DNA of 64,000 bases, from positions 248,001 through 312,000 of the forward strand of contig NOWV01000084.1 of the NCBI GenBank assembly GCA_003344405.1, read 5' to 3'. Origin of the DNA: Trichoplax sp. H2. Its lineage: Eukaryota; Placozoa; Uniplacotomia; Trichoplacea. Both the position numbers and the translations under genes were made by a program. Shown piece by piece: positions 13,325-27,438 of this stretch. Position 1 is the first letter of the stretch. Every line of letters starts with the position of its first letter. The notes beneath the pieces are model-generated. The model saw only the letters and a list, made by a program, of their open reading frames with translations, was not told the DNA's origin and made no database searches.

Positions 13325-13950
13325 TTAATAAGAAATTAGTTAAGACGGAGTCAAATAAAAGTTTTATGGCTTTTCTAAGAAACTTTGCCAGCTATACGTT
13401 GACTGTCTTTGTTCTTATTAATGGCCTAAAAAAATCCCGGAGAGAAACTATTTTATAGTCTAATTAACAAATTAAAAAAAATCATCATAATATTGATTAC
13501 AGAATAAGAAATCGGTTAAAAGGATGAATTAAGAGCTTGATGGCATTCCAAGAAATCCTACCATGTAGAAGTTGATTGCCTTAATTGCCATTAGTGGCCC
13601 AAAAAATTCTTTGAGAAATAAGATTGTTGTTCATTCTTTAAAAATTCTAATGTAAAATATACTAAATTTCGCTAAATATAAAGCTAGTTAAAGATGGATG
13701 CAAGTAAGAGTAATTTGGCTTTCTAAGAAACCTTATCATCTTTATGTTGACTACCCTCATTCTTATTAGTCACCTAAAAATTTTTTGAGAGAAATTAATT
13801 TATATTCTAGTAAGTAAATCCTTTTTAAAAGATCATTACAATGCTAAATATTACAGAATAGGAAACTGGTTAAAAGGATGAAGTCAAATAAGGTTTATAT
13901 GACTTTGTTGGAAATTTTTTCGTTTAGAAGTTGAATGTCATAGTTTTCAT
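13325..13950. repeat. Tandem array, about four units of about 178 bp
   Basis: Copies begin near 13331, 13509, 13681 and 13861. Shared text includes GTTAAAAGGATGAAGTCAA, TGGCTTTCTAAGAAACCTT, then TTCTTATTAGTGGCCTAAAA. A partial copy of the middle part appears near 13150. Divergence is high and there is no open frame through the units. Confidence 0.75.
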
Positions 13951-13969
13951 TTATGCTAGGGTTGGGTTG

Positions 13970-14595
13970 AGCTTTAGCAGTACAAAACAGGTATAGGTCT
14001 CTCTCCATATATCTATTCGGTAAATAATGTAAAGTTAAGAAGAAATGGAAGATTTTCTCCTATTATTTCGTGATATTTTATGATCCTAAGCTTTAGACGT
14101 GAAAAGCGAGTAGAAGCCTTAAGCATTCATCTATAAATAATGTAAAGTTGACAAGAAATGAAAGATCTTATCACGTTTTTTTGCCATATTTTATTACAGT
14201 AAAGCTCTAAAAGTAAAACAACGAATATAGGCCTTCCTTCACCTACAAATAATACGAAGTTAGCTAGAAATGGAAGACTCTGTCAAATTACTTTTCAGAT
14301 CGTATTTTATAGCAGTAAAGTTTTAGAAATAAAAGACCAGTATAGGCCTTCCTCCGTATATCTGTAATGCGAGATTAACAAGAAATGAAAGATCTTATTA
14401 TATTATTATTTTGAGGTATTTTATAACAGTAAAGCCTTAGAAAAAAAGCAAGAATAGCTCTTCTATATATCCATTTGGTAATGATGTGAAGTTAATAAGG
14501 AAATGGAAAATCCTGTCATATTATTTTTTAAGATAATTTATAACAGCAAAACTTTAGTAGAAGTAAATAGCGAGTAAATGCCTTGCCCGATACAT
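13970..14595. repeat. Tandem array, about five units of about 115 bp
   Basis: Copies occur near 14020, 14137, 14255, 14365 and 14478, each with AATAATGTAAAGTTAA, AGAAATGGAAGAT, ATTTTATAACAGTAAAG and TAGGCCTTC-like blocks. It follows the preceding 178-bp array directly but is unrelated to it in sequence. Confidence 0.75.
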
Positions 14596-14599
14596 GCGT

Positions 14600-15005
14600 T
14601 AATGTCACATAAGTGGAGCTCAGTAATGCGCCTTGAAACAGCAAATTAAACTATAATGGTTTGACTTAGTAGGACTCACTAATGCATCATGAAATAGTAA
14701 GATTGACTGGAATGGTTTTTTCGAGCAAAGCCGAAGTTAGGAAAGTATATTTGAACAGTAATAGATAAACTATAAAGTTTGATTTATTCGTTAGTAGAAC
14801 ATATCACATCGAGTTGTAAATGATGTAGAAAATACCGTTGCTGCTATAGTGGTCATTTAACGATAGCCAGTTTTCAGATGTAGCATCCCAGACGGGTTAT
14901 AAAAGACGTAGAAAATATCGACGCTGCTAGAGCTATCATTCAAAGATAGCCGCTTTACAGATATAGTATTCAAAGTCGAGTTCGAAAAGATTCAGGAAAT
15001 ATTAG
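14600..15005. repeat. Two short direct-repeat sets
   Basis: At about 14620-14735 a roughly 60-bp unit (CTCAGTAATGC..CTTGAAAC, ..ATAATGGTTT) occurs twice. At about 14808-15005 a roughly 80-bp unit (GTAGAAAATA.CG..GCTGCTA, then ATTCAAAGATAGCC) occurs about two and a half times. Both are degenerate. Confidence 0.55.
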
Positions 15006-17200
15006 TATCACTATAGCTTAGAATCCAGAATAACTTTTCCCCTCGTATTACCAGCACGTCTACTTTACTGGTAAATTAACTAACAATTCAAGAAAATATG
15101 GATACTATTGCACCATTTCAAGCTATCTTAGTCAAATATACTGTCTAAATCAATAATTAATTAATGGATGGCTTTGGCAGCTTGCATTCTTTTCATCATT
15201 ATCAAACAATAACGGAGTGATCTTATTCACGATATCTATTAAAGTGAATTATTTGATGTTATGAAGAATGCGCTTGGCAACAACTTGTTCGTGACGACAA
15301 GATATATTGGAATAAGGCTACGATAGGGGAAATATTAGAAAGTTAACAGATATGTATCGATATAAGTACTAGCTTTACTGGTCAATTTCATATTTTTCTA
15401 CTACTTCTGTAGCCATGATGTTGAGTGCAAAATCAAAATGCTATAAGTGTAAAAAAATCGATTAATACTAGCATATGATACGTAATCATGTTCAACCGAG
15501 TTTTACCCTATCCATTTTTAAATTAGTTATAATGGATAAAATCAGTAATACTAGCCAGACACTCTTATTCACAATGACATCCGCGCGTACGTGCATAGTT
15601 AACTAAAAATAGGCTGTATTTTGACTCGATTATCTCTTAACCGAGAAGGAAAAAGCATTATTCATATCATACGCGTACCTTGATCCACTTTGAAATTTTT
15701 CAGCCTAAATCATCTAACTTACACCAAGCCATCGATTGACATGTGCAGATAGGAGTGTAGGAAATTTCGCCATTTTATCGGTATATTTCTTCAAGATGCT
15801 ACTAGCCAACGTTATAAAACTCGCTCCAATGAAGAGTGTCAGCAATGCCGTCAGAAATCATTTTACTCTGCCTATTTAATGAACGAGCTAGATTAGACTA
15901 TGCTTTACTAATTCGTTGATTTTCTTACTATTAAATGTGTCAAAACCTTCGTCATTCAGTTATTTACCGTGATCTACCTTTTCAAATTTATAATATGATA
16001 TAAGCATATGGAATAGAGAATAAAGATAAAAAAGTAGACACGCTACAAACAGGATGAATTGAGGAAAACAGTATCCTCTCTTTAATATAATCAATAGTCC
16101 ATTAGTAAGGTCATTTTATCAAGAATGGATAAATGTAGCATGAAATTATCAAGCCAGACACGATAGTCCATGAGAACTAATTTAAGTTTTGCATATCATG
16201 GCTTCATTTTTTAAACTCTTCGATCACCATGGCCGTTATGATTTAGGACAAAACAAAGCCCTCTTTCATTACAGTATTATTTACCTATCTTTGCTAGTGA
16301 GAGCAAGATGAATTAGGAAGCGCCTAAATGGGATTATTTCAGGATGTATGCCTTATAATAGCCGAGATGGACTTGGTTAATTCCTTTTATGTTAACGTTA
16401 TATTTAATTAGAGTAAGATATTACATCTTGACGCCTTCAATATTCATTTGCGTATTAATACTAATTGAAAAAAGTAAAGAGTTGGTATTTGATTTTGCAA
16501 TTACCTATCAAGAAGATTGAAAACAAAGCGTTCTTTGATAAATTATCTCCATCGGCCATTTGATATGCCGTGATAATATGCAATGAAATGGGTCAATACT
16601 ATAAATTGATGAATGATATGGCGACAGACTGTTTAAATATATTTATGGAGTGATCGTATCAAAGGTAGCTTTGTTTTCAGCCCTCCAGGTTCGTTATTAG
16701 TTCTATTTGCTAATCATAAACGTTTCCGTTAGCTATAGTTATTTGAAAAACACCCAGCTATTCTATTACTAGCAAATACCTCGTATTTATAAGCATAATA
16801 CCGTGTAATTAGAACTGCAGTGCAAGGATACGTTAGTAATATAGAAAAATTTGATATTTCTAACAAATTAATAGTTACTAACATTGAAGAGGTTGATTCA
16901 ATTCAGCAGCTATTGCGTAAAGTAATCGAAATAAGAAATATTAATCATGATTTTCGTTTATCAATTAGAGTTCAATTCAGTACGTATTGTAACACATAAT
17001 GTAGATTTCAAGTATTTTTGCCAAACTGTTAGCCATTCTGTTGTAGTAAGCTTGTCTTTGAACTTTAATAGATTATCAGACTTTATGCTTAGGATGATGG
17101 CATGCTGCTTAACCGAAATATTCAGATCGTTGTGTATAGTAAAAATTTAACATTTATTTAGGCTTTATATCCTATTCAAAGTAATGTCAACGATCAACCA
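15006..17200. other. Non-coding stretch, no gene seen
   Basis: Only short, compositionally ordinary open frames are present, for example 16947-17150 (67 codons, no recognisable domain or convincing splice context). No RNA gene or mobile element recognised. Confidence 0.4.
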
Positions 17201-17214
17201 TCAATGCCTTATTG

Positions 17215-18600
17215 AGAACATTGAGATCCGATATGAATACAGATAAACCCAGTTATGTATGATGCACACCATTATTCACACTTATGACAATATTTTATCG
17301 CATAGTCTTACTATAAATAATAATAAACTAAAAGTTGATAAATTACATTTTAGCAACTAATGTATAATATCAACTGCAAGACATCATGGAGAATATTAAG
17401 GCCAGTTATGAATATAGATCAACGTAGTTTATGTACGATGGACACCATAATTCACAATTGTGACAATATTTCATTGCCTAGTCTTTACTATAACCCATAA
17501 TTAGAATAAATTAAAATCGCAAAATTACGTTTATACAGACTTTATATTTTATTGCAACTAATGTGAAACTATTAAGGCCTCATCGAGGACATTGAGGCCT
17601 GATATAAAAGCAGATCAAGCTAGGTTATTTACGGTGGACACCAATATTCACACTTGTGACAATATTTTTATTGCAAAGTCTGTACGATTACTAATAATTG
17701 CACTAATTGTAGAATTAAATTTATACTGACTTGATATCCTTTTGCAACTAATGTAAAACTATTAACCATCAAGGCCTCATCAAGAAAATTGAGGCTAGTT
17801 ATGAATGCAGATAAACTCAGCAATGTATTGTGGACAATGCTTTATCGCATAGTCTTACTATAACTAAAAATGAATTGAAAGTTACAGAATTACATTTTAG
17901 CAACTATGGTAAACTATCAACTACATGACATCATCGAGAGCATTAAGGACAGTTATAAATAACGATAAACGAAATTTACATATAGTAGGCACCATAATTT
18001 TCACTTATGATAAAATTTCATCGCATAGTCTTTTCTATTACCGCTAATTATAATTAATCGATTAAAATTGTAGAATTATGTTTACGCAAGCTTTATACCC
18101 TATTACAATTAATGTAAAACTGTCAAACACCAAGACTCCATCGAAAATATCGAGGCTAGTTATAAATGCAGATCAACCCAGTTTACTGCATGTATGGTGG
18201 ACATCATCATTCGCACTTATGACAATATTTTACCTTATAGCCCTACTAAAAACCAATAATTTTATTTATAATACAAACTAAGTCAGTTTGTGTATAGTGG
18301 ACTCCAGAATTCACACTTGTGACAATAGTTTACTGCATAATCTTTATATACCAAGTTATAAATTAAAACAGCAGAATTACATTTATGCAGACTTCAAACC
18401 CGATTATAACTGATGTAAAGCTATCAACCATCTAGGCCTCATCGAGAAGATTGAGGAAAATTCAATACAGATAAACCCTGTTTGTACATTATGGATACCA
18501 TAATTCACACTTGTAAGAACAGTAATACGTATTTTATAGCATAATCTTTACGATAACCTGAAATGAATCAAAATTTCAGAATTGGTAATGTAATGAAAAA
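17215..18600. repeat. Tandem array, about eight diverged units of 100-210 bp
   Basis: The marker CACACTTGTGACAATATTTT followed by ATTGCATAGTCTTTACTATA recurs near 17278, 17452, 17649, 17826 (truncated), 18002, 18213, 18313 and 18508. Between markers lie a GCAGAATTACATTTATGC block, a TAATGTAAAACTATCAACCA block and AAGGCCTCATCGAGAACATT. Unit length varies by deletion of sub-blocks. An open frame at 18078-18281 is made from repeat units and is not taken as a gene. Confidence 0.8.
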
Positions 18601-21600
18601 CTACAAACAGCAAGTCTTAAGTTAGTCCATAGATTATTTATTGATTGATTTTATAAGTGTCCTTATAGAGTTCTAACTGCAACAGAATTAAAGTTTACCC
18701 TTAAGTTTAAGTGTACTATCGGAGTGTTTCAAGCATTTTGATATGATCTACCTTTTACAAGGTAGTAAAAATGAAAATGATAATTAGAGAACGTGACTTT
18801 ATATTATGAAAATCTCATTAAAGTTTAGGCCATACGTATAAACTACTTCTGTATATATTTATGTCCTATATACTATAGATGTAATGAGAAATATTGCTAT
18901 GATAGTATTAATGTCATTTGGTATGTCGTTTAAGTTGCTAAATTCATATTAAATGGAGATTAATACCGAAGGGGAGCGAGAGCATTTTGATACTATAGGA
19001 CAATAGAATTAAACTAAGTATACGAGTAATGGTACACATTCAACAAGCACTGCGTTTACATATCAGATCAATTTGTTTTGGAGGATTGTATATTTCGTTT
19101 CGATTAATGAGATAAAAATTAAGTTTTAAAGTAACTGTTCGTTAACTCATATCTTATTTGAAATATAGATTAGGCACACGGTTCATAAGAAAAGTCGAAC
19201 ATTGACAACAACTCTTCGTCGATTTGGCAACGATGCCGGCGATTAGCTGCCTATCTATTGCAACTTGAACGTATATGGATGCAACTTTAGAGTTGATTTA
19301 TTAAATTATGGAATTAGCTATAGCCGTAGAAAATTGTTTTAATGCTCTGTTATAAAAAATAATAATAATATAGGTAATTGTACCATCATAATGAATGTTA
19401 AATAAATAACTGACAAAAATTAGCGAAGTTCTAACCATATTTAAGAGTTTGCAAGCGGTCCTTATTATCCTTTTTCTTCATGCTACACTATTTACTGCTA
19501 CTCTGAATAATACACTAGCATTATGCGAATTCAACAAAATTTAATCTAGTCTTTAACTTAGTCATATTAATTGTGATATATGACATTTCTACCGTATTTT
19601 GTACTCATAACAAATACTCTTATCTCTAGAGCACAAATTGCTTAAGACGAACTCTTATTTTATATTATTCTCAATCAGTGATGCTGTTTTTGCTTTCAAG
19701 ATACTTGCTAAGATACAGCTAACCTTTGTAATAAATCAAATGTTGTCTTGAAGATGCCTATGTTCATTTCCCTTGCTACCATGCATTTCAAATGATTCAG
19801 CCATGCGCACATATAAAACTAAAAACTAATATTTAAGAAATAAGGTGAAGTAAATATATGAGTCATGATATTGTTGCTGAAATAGTTCACTTCACTAAAT
19901 GCAATCATACCCTTTTGACCTCTGCTCTCTTTGTGCAAATATTTTTCATTAAATGATAATTTCTGTATTACATTTAAAGAGTGCTTGATCTCATCCTATC
20001 TCTATCACTTTAAAATTCAATTTTTATTACCCTGATAAATATAGCTAAAATCAAAATAATTCTTGATCTATGTAATACGATCATAACGTCTAAAATATCA
20101 AAATAACAATGTTGGCGAGTAAAGAGTACAAATTATTGGATTATTATTTACGCTGTACAAAACCAAATTGAGACTATCTAGTTTATGAGTAGGTAATGAT
20201 AATACAATCTATATTTGGATCTATTAAACCATAGTAAATTAAACAATTTTCTTCACTGCATGAATAGCATTCCAGGGAATGTCGGTGAGAGCACAACACG
20301 TTATTTACGATAATTTGCTATGTTTATGGCAATCACTATTTGCGTCATCGTTACCGACTGCCCCACTACCAACTTTGGCATAGAAAAGTTTTTTATCCAT
20401 TAATATTATAATTTAGTATTCTGCATATTAATAGCTCAATTATTCTATTACTGAATAGCGTTACAGCGGTACGGTTCCATCTTAAAGGAAATAAATCATG
20501 AGATCAATTATAGAGAGATTACAAATTTCACAGGCATATTCAATGCTTTAATACTGGCTGACCTTCCTCGCTAGTCAATAGACTCAAAATAGCTAGGGAA
20601 TTCTATTTAGCAAAGCCGATAGCATGTAAGACTTTTAACTCCGTAACTGGAATAATAATAGTTGTTGATTTCTGATAACTTTCATACAGAATACAAATCG
20701 GAAGCGTAACTGTTCTTTCTACCAGTTTTTACCATATAGAAATTCTTCGTGAATACAGCAGAATAATATGGACAGAGTCAAATAGTTAATCATCTTGTTT
20801 ACGAAATAGGTCATTAATTTGATTTTTTATTCATGTTTACTATGACATAGTATAATACTGCAACTACTTGTACTTGATAGACTATTCATATACTCTATAA
20901 ACTCCATCCGTGGATATTTATGTATGAATGTATAGGCGAATAATGTGAGTACATCTTTATGCATTCTAAATATACATACGTAAATACATCAATATATATG
21001 CGTATCAATATATTTTTATAACTATATATCGGCACATCTTGGAAATTTGTTATTCAATTAAAAAAAAATTTTTTATTTAGTGGTATAATCATCTAGTTGA
21101 ATAAGTGAACCTTACTTCAGTCATGTCTGGTAATTAATAGGTGTTAATATTAGTTGAAGATACTACTTTCCCATGATCCATTTTTCGTTTGGCCGTTAAT
21201 TAAATAACTCAGCGTAGTTTATTCAATACCATCACAAAAAAACAGTCCAACTGTCGATAGGGTGTTTATTACTCAAGGGATGTTTGTATTGTTAATTTTA
21301 TTTATGATTAGATACCAAGTTATGCTGTATGGGGCCATCAAATGTTCGAATTGTTTTAATTTAAAGTTGTGTATCAAGATACCATTAAAGTTAGGGAACA
21401 AAGTTTACTAAAAATGGTGAAAATTGAATCTAAAGAATCATTTTGTAGTGATTGTAAACCTAAATACTTCTAAGACATGTTATTCATATTGGAATAATTT
21501 TACCCTTCCTTCTAGCTAACGTAGCATACTTTATTGAATATTCATGTCGCACAAGAGTCTTATTGTCGTGAAACCCCCATAGTAACTCGTTCATTATCTT

Positions 21601-24600
21601 GCGCTATTATTGTCGCTCCTACTCCGTTCAGTAAGTAAAATCTTATTGATTGCTATACAAATCAAAAGAATGATCATTGAATACTACTTTATTGCTATAC
21701 TATTTTCCCTCATCATCGATAAACTATTGCTATTGATGATGGATAGTGCAGTGCAACTTACAGTCTCCAATCTCCATCCATCATCTACAAATGTTGTTTA
21801 TAAAATTTTATGACCGATAGGTTAACTCCAGCGCGTGATAATCCTATTTATTTAATTTATTCTAAAATGATGAACTCAAAAATCACCTTGATCAAGATCG
21901 AGGAAAATAACATCGCAATATTGTACTCATCGACTGATATTTGAATAGGACGCTATTGTTGAATCAACCTTTGACGTAGGCTCTGATCAATATTCACACC
22001 CCTCAGCTCCTCCTCTCTACTAACACCAGTCTGTATCCATTTGCGCATATATTAATCGGTCATTATGTTCATTTTCTTCAGACGAAAGCATCCTAATTAT
22101 GTTCATCTCAATTGATCTTGCATGCGTAACCTTAACCTATGAAAGAAGTAATCCTAAGTTCTAGCATGGGCCTTGTGTTTTTGTTTCCTTGTTGGCTTTT
22201 CTCAAGTTATGCCATCATCCTATCGCTACTTGGACAACTTTATAACCTTTTTAATCTTTTCTCTTATTCTACAGCGGTGATAACATGTTACATAATGTCA
22301 GCTACAAAAGGCGAAAGGAATAAACAGAATGTTTTCGTTTTATACTTTTACGCTAAATAATAACCAGTTAGGATATAAAAGCTTATAAAATACTTAGTCA
22401 ATCCGTACAACACTTAGACCATGCTTGAAATCAATTTTTTTAAGCTGCAATCGAGTCACTCTGTTTTCAGTCAAAAGCACCCAGAAGAGTGCTTTTGATT
22501 AGCAGCGAACTAGATCAGACAATATTCTTTTGTCCGTGGCATATATTTGTGGATACATGCTTATTAGCTGATACTGATGCATACAGTAATTTTAAATAAT
22601 CATCTATTGACTACAGAATAACCCCTTATGCATGCATATTTACCGAAAGTGATTGATCCAATTTTCTTAGTGATACAATGAAGAAGCGATCAAGGGACGA
22701 AAAAGTTCTACATGTATTCATGGGTAAATAACTATTCCGTAGCAATGCTACTAAACTTTGATAGGATACTGTAGATAACTAAATAGATAGAATTAATTGC
22801 GTAAACTTTGGATAAATTTCCTTAGTCTCGCTATCCCACACTACCGTAATACTACGCTTTTTTACAAGGTTAACTACATCAGTTAAGAAGGACTTTATTC
22901 TTCTAATTTATGCTTATGATTGGCTATAAAATCATGATTTAAACATGATATACATGAAACTATCAATTTCGCTTATTCTAAATATCACTAACATACGCAC
23001 TATTTCCATATCAAAATTATATCGGTTTAAGCATTGCAATAATTACTCTATTAAAAGAGACAAACTGACCTAATTTACCTTGTTTACGCTATAGAACTGA
23101 AAAGCTGTTTTTATCTTGTTTATTGTTGGTAAATTATTTTCTTAACAGAATTATTGAAAGCTAATAAATATTAAAAAAATGACCGCTTTTCTAGCCGTTT
23201 ATTCATTTATTTTGCTCTAGTCCAGTTAATCTCGATTTCTGAAGATATTCCTATCCAACGTTTCTTACTATCAAATAATTGCAATATTGTATAATAAAAT
23301 TAGAGACTGGCTAATTCTATCCATTGGCCAATATTCCAATCAGCGAAAGTAGTACTCTTACATTTTTCTATATGCATTGCCCATAGTATGCACAGTAACA
23401 CTGTATTGAACGAAAAATTATTCAACGGCAAATCAAAGAATATTGTTATATACTGTATATCAAGAGTATGAAATAGTAATTATAAAAATAGGAACTCTTT
23501 TATCATTGCAGACTTTTAGGTCGGAGACTTCTTTTTTAATGATTCAGCGACATACTTATATCTCTGCTGCGCGCCATGATTGAGCTAAAATCATCATTTC
23601 TGACCTTTACGCGGTACGCATTAAGTTCATAACGGTCAGGGCCGAAAGTAAATTTGCATCGAAATTAAAATATATCTCATAATATACAGTCATTTCTGGG
23701 CAATATCATAAGACTTACTGTAATTCTTTTACTATCTTAATTTATCTTCAATATCGTATACGTCATATAATCAATTCCAAGTTAAGAAATTAATTTAGAC
23801 GTCGACTAAAATGTTCAAGCCATTTAGCCTTTAAGCAAATAAAGTTGCAGCATGCTACAAACTCCTTGATTTTATTTGAATAGAATAGCTCCTAACGCTA
23901 ATAGGAAGAATGCGCTAAATTTTTTATAATCCTCGGCCATGGAAGAAATTTAAAATAACCAACTCGTCCAGATTTTTAAAGTTATTCTTACATACCAATG
24001 TTCCTATGTCTCGGTATTATCGTAGTCGAGTTAAGGGTGTTTTCAAATTAGAAATTGATAGAATAAATTGACACCTCGAAAGCGCAGTTATTAACTTGTC
24101 TAAATACATACCGTATACAAGCTATCTTTTTCCTCTTTATTATGATCAAATTTCACACCAAACTCATTAATGCTAACGCTTACTGATTGTTAAAATTATG
24201 TTGTAATATTAGCTTTTTCACTCTAGCCGTTCAATTAGATCACTCAAGAGTAGTAAGAAAATTTAAGAAATGAATATCAATCTATCAAAGATATCTCCAT
24301 TTTCTTGTATATAAGCGAGCATTGCAATTGAGCAATTATTCCATATTGTGGATCTTTATGCATTGCTATAAACAGGTTCTATTAATAATATCCAATGTAG
24401 ATGATCAATGTTAGTAAAAGCAGCTAGCGTTTCTGCAGCGCAGTAACATAAAAGTTAGAATGAAATCTTACAAGGTAGAAATACAAATAGATAGGTAACT
24501 TTAACGACCTTATGGGCTATTTTGCTCTATATTGCTTTAAAATCATCCTTGATTAAGCTATCCTTTAATACTATAGACTAGTTTACTACATTAAAGGTCA

Positions 24601-26340
24601 TCAACTTAAGGTTACTACCCACATTGTTAAAAAAGTACAGTATTCTAAGATCATTTCAGTTTTAGATAAGATGAATTCCAGTTTACTATTTCAACTATTA
24701 TGAATATATCATTCCGATATTTTATAGTTTAAGTAACAAATAAAATTGCTACCATTCTCTATGCTAGTAATGGCTGTATTGGAGTTTTATAATTATCTAT
24801 TGATTGAATAAAATTGTTCGTTGCCGAAATCTACTTTTAAAGAAAGTCAGAGATCTTCTATAAATGCGCTAGCAATGTCCGTTGTCACATTAGAATGCAG
24901 ATCGTAAATAGACGGCTCTTAAATGGATATACACTGTTGTTCTACAATTTGTTATATCTAGTGGTTGCTGAGCAAGAGCTTGGTACACTTAGCGATATTT
25001 TTTAGTTGTTTGCTTGGTCGTAAAAGGATTGAAGGAAAAACCCCTTAGTGGCCTGAAGTGAAAAAGCACAAAGGCTTCTCCGCTGATTTTATTCTTTAAT
25101 TACAATTTTCATATTACTATAGAAAGCTGTATGATATAGTGATTTAACGGTTCAATTCTTGCTATCTTAATTAATTGAACGCTACTATGCGATATTGACT
25201 TTTATTAACTGTATCATCATTAAGGCAATTGAACTTTCTATTCCATTAACGTCAAAAATTAGCTTGAAAATGTTGATTGTCCAGGAAAAAAATTAATTGA
25301 TATTACATTTTAGATCATTTTTTTCCGATTAGTCTTTGACTGTTTTTGTGGGGTTATTCAATCGCTACTTTACTTGTTACTAAGCCGTTAAAGCTAATTT
25401 TTTAATGTAATTTTCCATGAGAAAACTTATAGTGCAAGAGTAGTAAAAGAAGTCATTTTCAATATTAAACATGCTAAAAAGTCGCATTAATTCAGGGCAT
25501 TTTCTTTTTCTTTCAAACATGACTGTTTATTGAAGTTGTAAATGCGGAATTGAAATAATTATATCCTCTGTACATTAAGATATAAAGTACAAGATAAAAC
25601 AAGAATTGCTTCCTCTAAAATTGCTGGTAGCCAGATAGTGGTAGGCAGAAAAGAATAGGCCAAACACTCAAGTTAAAGTAGCGCACTCTTATGGTTATAT
25701 ATTGAGAATTCGAACCTATTCTGTTAGCAATCGTATTCATCGTCCTATTCCAGTAGATTAAGACAGAGTAAATCATGAAATATTTTCTTCAGCATTTATA
25801 TTATTTCACTTAGTGTTCATTACAATAGAAAATGAAATCGGTTGAGCAACACTGTAAAGACCGAAGCAGCAGACGATATAAATACAGCTCTCTATTATAT
25901 GTACGATATATTTTGACGATAGATCATTCAACCTTAAATTGAACCTAATTGTCTATATTTCTCACTTTTGACAGATTAAAAAGTGTCCGGCAGACATACG
26001 CGTATATATATATGTATAGATATGTACATTAATTAGTTAAGAGATTTTATCTTGATGGATAAAGTGAAAGGAATAAGAAAAAATTGTAACTAAATCGACC
26101 TAAGTATTTGTAAGATATTTGTATATGATTACTGTAATATTGAGTAAAAACAAAATCATTAGACGATATTTACGAGCGCAAACTGACCCAGCAATGATAA
26201 ATCAATTTACTTAGTAATACTAACAGTATTATTTGATAGTCATTGCTGCTTAACTTGACGCCTAAATTATTAAAAACACCCTACGTAAAATTTTAAACAA
26301 TTATTAAAAGATTTTGCACTTAGATATCTTTCTGTCATAT
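18601..26340. other. Gene desert downstream of FEZF, nothing firm recognised
   Basis: About 7.7 kb without a convincing exon on either strand. The longest frames (21610-21813, 22139-22360) are hydrophobic AT-rich translations with no domain or good splice context. A perfect 10-bp inverted repeat with an 8-base loop lies at 22471-22498 (arms TCAAAAGCAC / GTGCTTTTGA). With its position beside a FEZ-type gene this region may hold regulatory elements, but none can be named from sequence alone. Confidence 0.4.
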
Positions 26341-26355
26341 ATTCTACATATATAC

Positions 26356-26377
26356 TATATATATATATATATATATA
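26356..26377. repeat. (AT)n microsatellite
   Basis: A clean run of about eleven TA dinucleotides lies some 70 bases beyond the stop codon of the minus-strand FEZF gene, so it may fall in its 3' UTR. It is the longest simple dinucleotide run noticed in the window. Confidence 0.9.
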
Positions 26378-26445
26378 CTGTGTATCTATGTGTGCAATTG
26401 AGTATAATTTCCATTTTAGATTATTGAAATCAAGCTTATGATTTT

Positions 26446-27438
26446 TTAGTGGACTTCCTTTGCTACTGAATGAGTAACATCATCCTGTGGACTATTTTTG
26501 ATTAATTCGGCATACGCTTGCTTGGAATGGACTTTGCGAACATGCTTACGCAAATCGAAATTACGGCAAAATCCACGGCCACAAACTTGACAATTGAATG
26601 GCTTAACATCGCTGTGTGTATGCATATGAAAGGTTAAGCTGTACATTTGATGGAAAGCCTTATTGCACATGGTACACTTATAGGGTTTACTGCCACTATG
26701 AGTTAACATGTGATTTTTATAATTGCCTTTTTGATGGAATCCTTTCTTGCATATGTGGCACTGAAATGGTTTATATCCTGTATGGATGCGCATATGCGTT
26801 TTTAATGTTGATGATCGATTGAATGACTTATTGCAGACATTGCACTTGAATGGCTTGTCTGTTGTGTGAATGATTTTATGCCTGCATAATGTACTTGCTT
26901 GGCGGAATCCTTTACCGCACACCTTGCAAACAAATGGTCGCTCTCCGGTATGAACTGGCAAGTGACGAACTAAATTGTAGTGGGCATTGAAGCGACGATT
27001 GCAATATTTGCATACATGAACTTTATTCGAGTTCTGGTTGTTGCTTGCACCATCATCAGGGCTATCTTGATGATTCGAGCTACATTTTACGACTGTTGAT
27101 TGCTGAAGAGTGGGATTCGATACGATAGGCTGGAGTTGCTGTGCTTGGTGCTGTTGTTGTATTGTCGGCGTTTGCGGTACATAGTAGTTATTGTAAAAGT
27201 ATGGTCGTGGAAATAGAGTTAGATAGGGGAGCATTGGAGGCGATGGAGCAGCCGTTGGGAAAATTGTATGAGGTTGGCGATAATTTACTGTTGGTGGCTG
27301 GCATTGCTGGCCTAAAATTTCCGGTCCAAGAATATTAACAACATGAAAACCGGTACCAGGACTAACCGGTGTGGCTGGACTCATAGCTGGACTGCTTTCT
27401 GATGAAACATCGGTCTCGGAGCATTCACTATTAGCCAC
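26446..27438 (-). CDS. FEZF: FEZ-family zinc-finger transcription factor (FEZF1/2-like)
   Basis: One uninterrupted 330-codon frame from the ATG at 27438 to the TAA at 26446. Residues 31-37 (FHVVNIL) resemble the eh1 Groucho/TLE-binding motif (consensus near FSIDNIL), which FEZF proteins carry near their N-terminus. Residues about 40-140 are Pro/Gln/Tyr-rich and low complexity. Six C2H2 fingers follow, with Cys pairs starting at 143, 171, 199, 227, 255 and 283, joined by HTGERPF-type linkers. Finger strings such as [27 protein letters not shown] and [11 protein letters not shown] are diagnostic of FEZF rather than a generic C2H2 protein. The protein should act in the nucleus as a DNA-binding repressor; bilaterian relatives specify forebrain and sensory neurons. 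Vertebrate FEZF genes have introns in the coding region, so an intronless form is notable. Neighbours on both sides are long gene-poor stretches. Assignment to FEZF1 versus FEZF2 is not meaningful here. Confidence 0.95.
   Translation of the reverse strand: MANSECSETDVSSESSPAMSPATPVSPGTGFHVVNILGPEILGQQCQPPTVNYRQPHTIFPTAAPSPPMLPYLTLFPRPYFYNNYYVPQTPTIQQQHQAQQLQPIVSNPTLQQSTVVKCSSNHQDSPDDGASNNQNSNKVHVCKYCNRRFNAHYNLVRHLPVHTGERPFVCKVCGKGFRQASTLCRHKIIHTTDKPFKCNVCNKSFNRSSTLKTHMRIHTGYKPFQCHICKKGFHQKGNYKNHMLTHSGSKPYKCTMCNKAFHQMYSLTFHMHTHSDVKPFNCQVCGRGFCRNFDLRKHVRKVHSKQAYAELIKNSPQDDVTHSVAKEVH

Noticed and set aside
22139-22360. 73-codon hydrophobic frame as a membrane microprotein
   Set aside because: AT-rich random sequence readily gives Leu/Phe/Ile/Tyr-rich frames; no conservation, splice context or transcript evidence is visible.
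22471-22498. Perfect 10-bp stem with 8-base loop, terminator- or histone-like hairpin
   Set aside because: It does not match the histone 3' stem-loop and has no gene beside it. One perfect 10-bp inverted repeat is within chance for 64 kb of AT-rich DNA.
25700-25720. TTCGAACC-type string as a tRNA T-loop
   Set aside because: No matching acceptor, D or anticodon stem could be paired around it.
26616-26822. Plus-strand frames opposite FEZF (also 27141-27338)
   Set aside because: They are antisense shadows of the zinc-finger and Gln/Pro-rich coding sequence.
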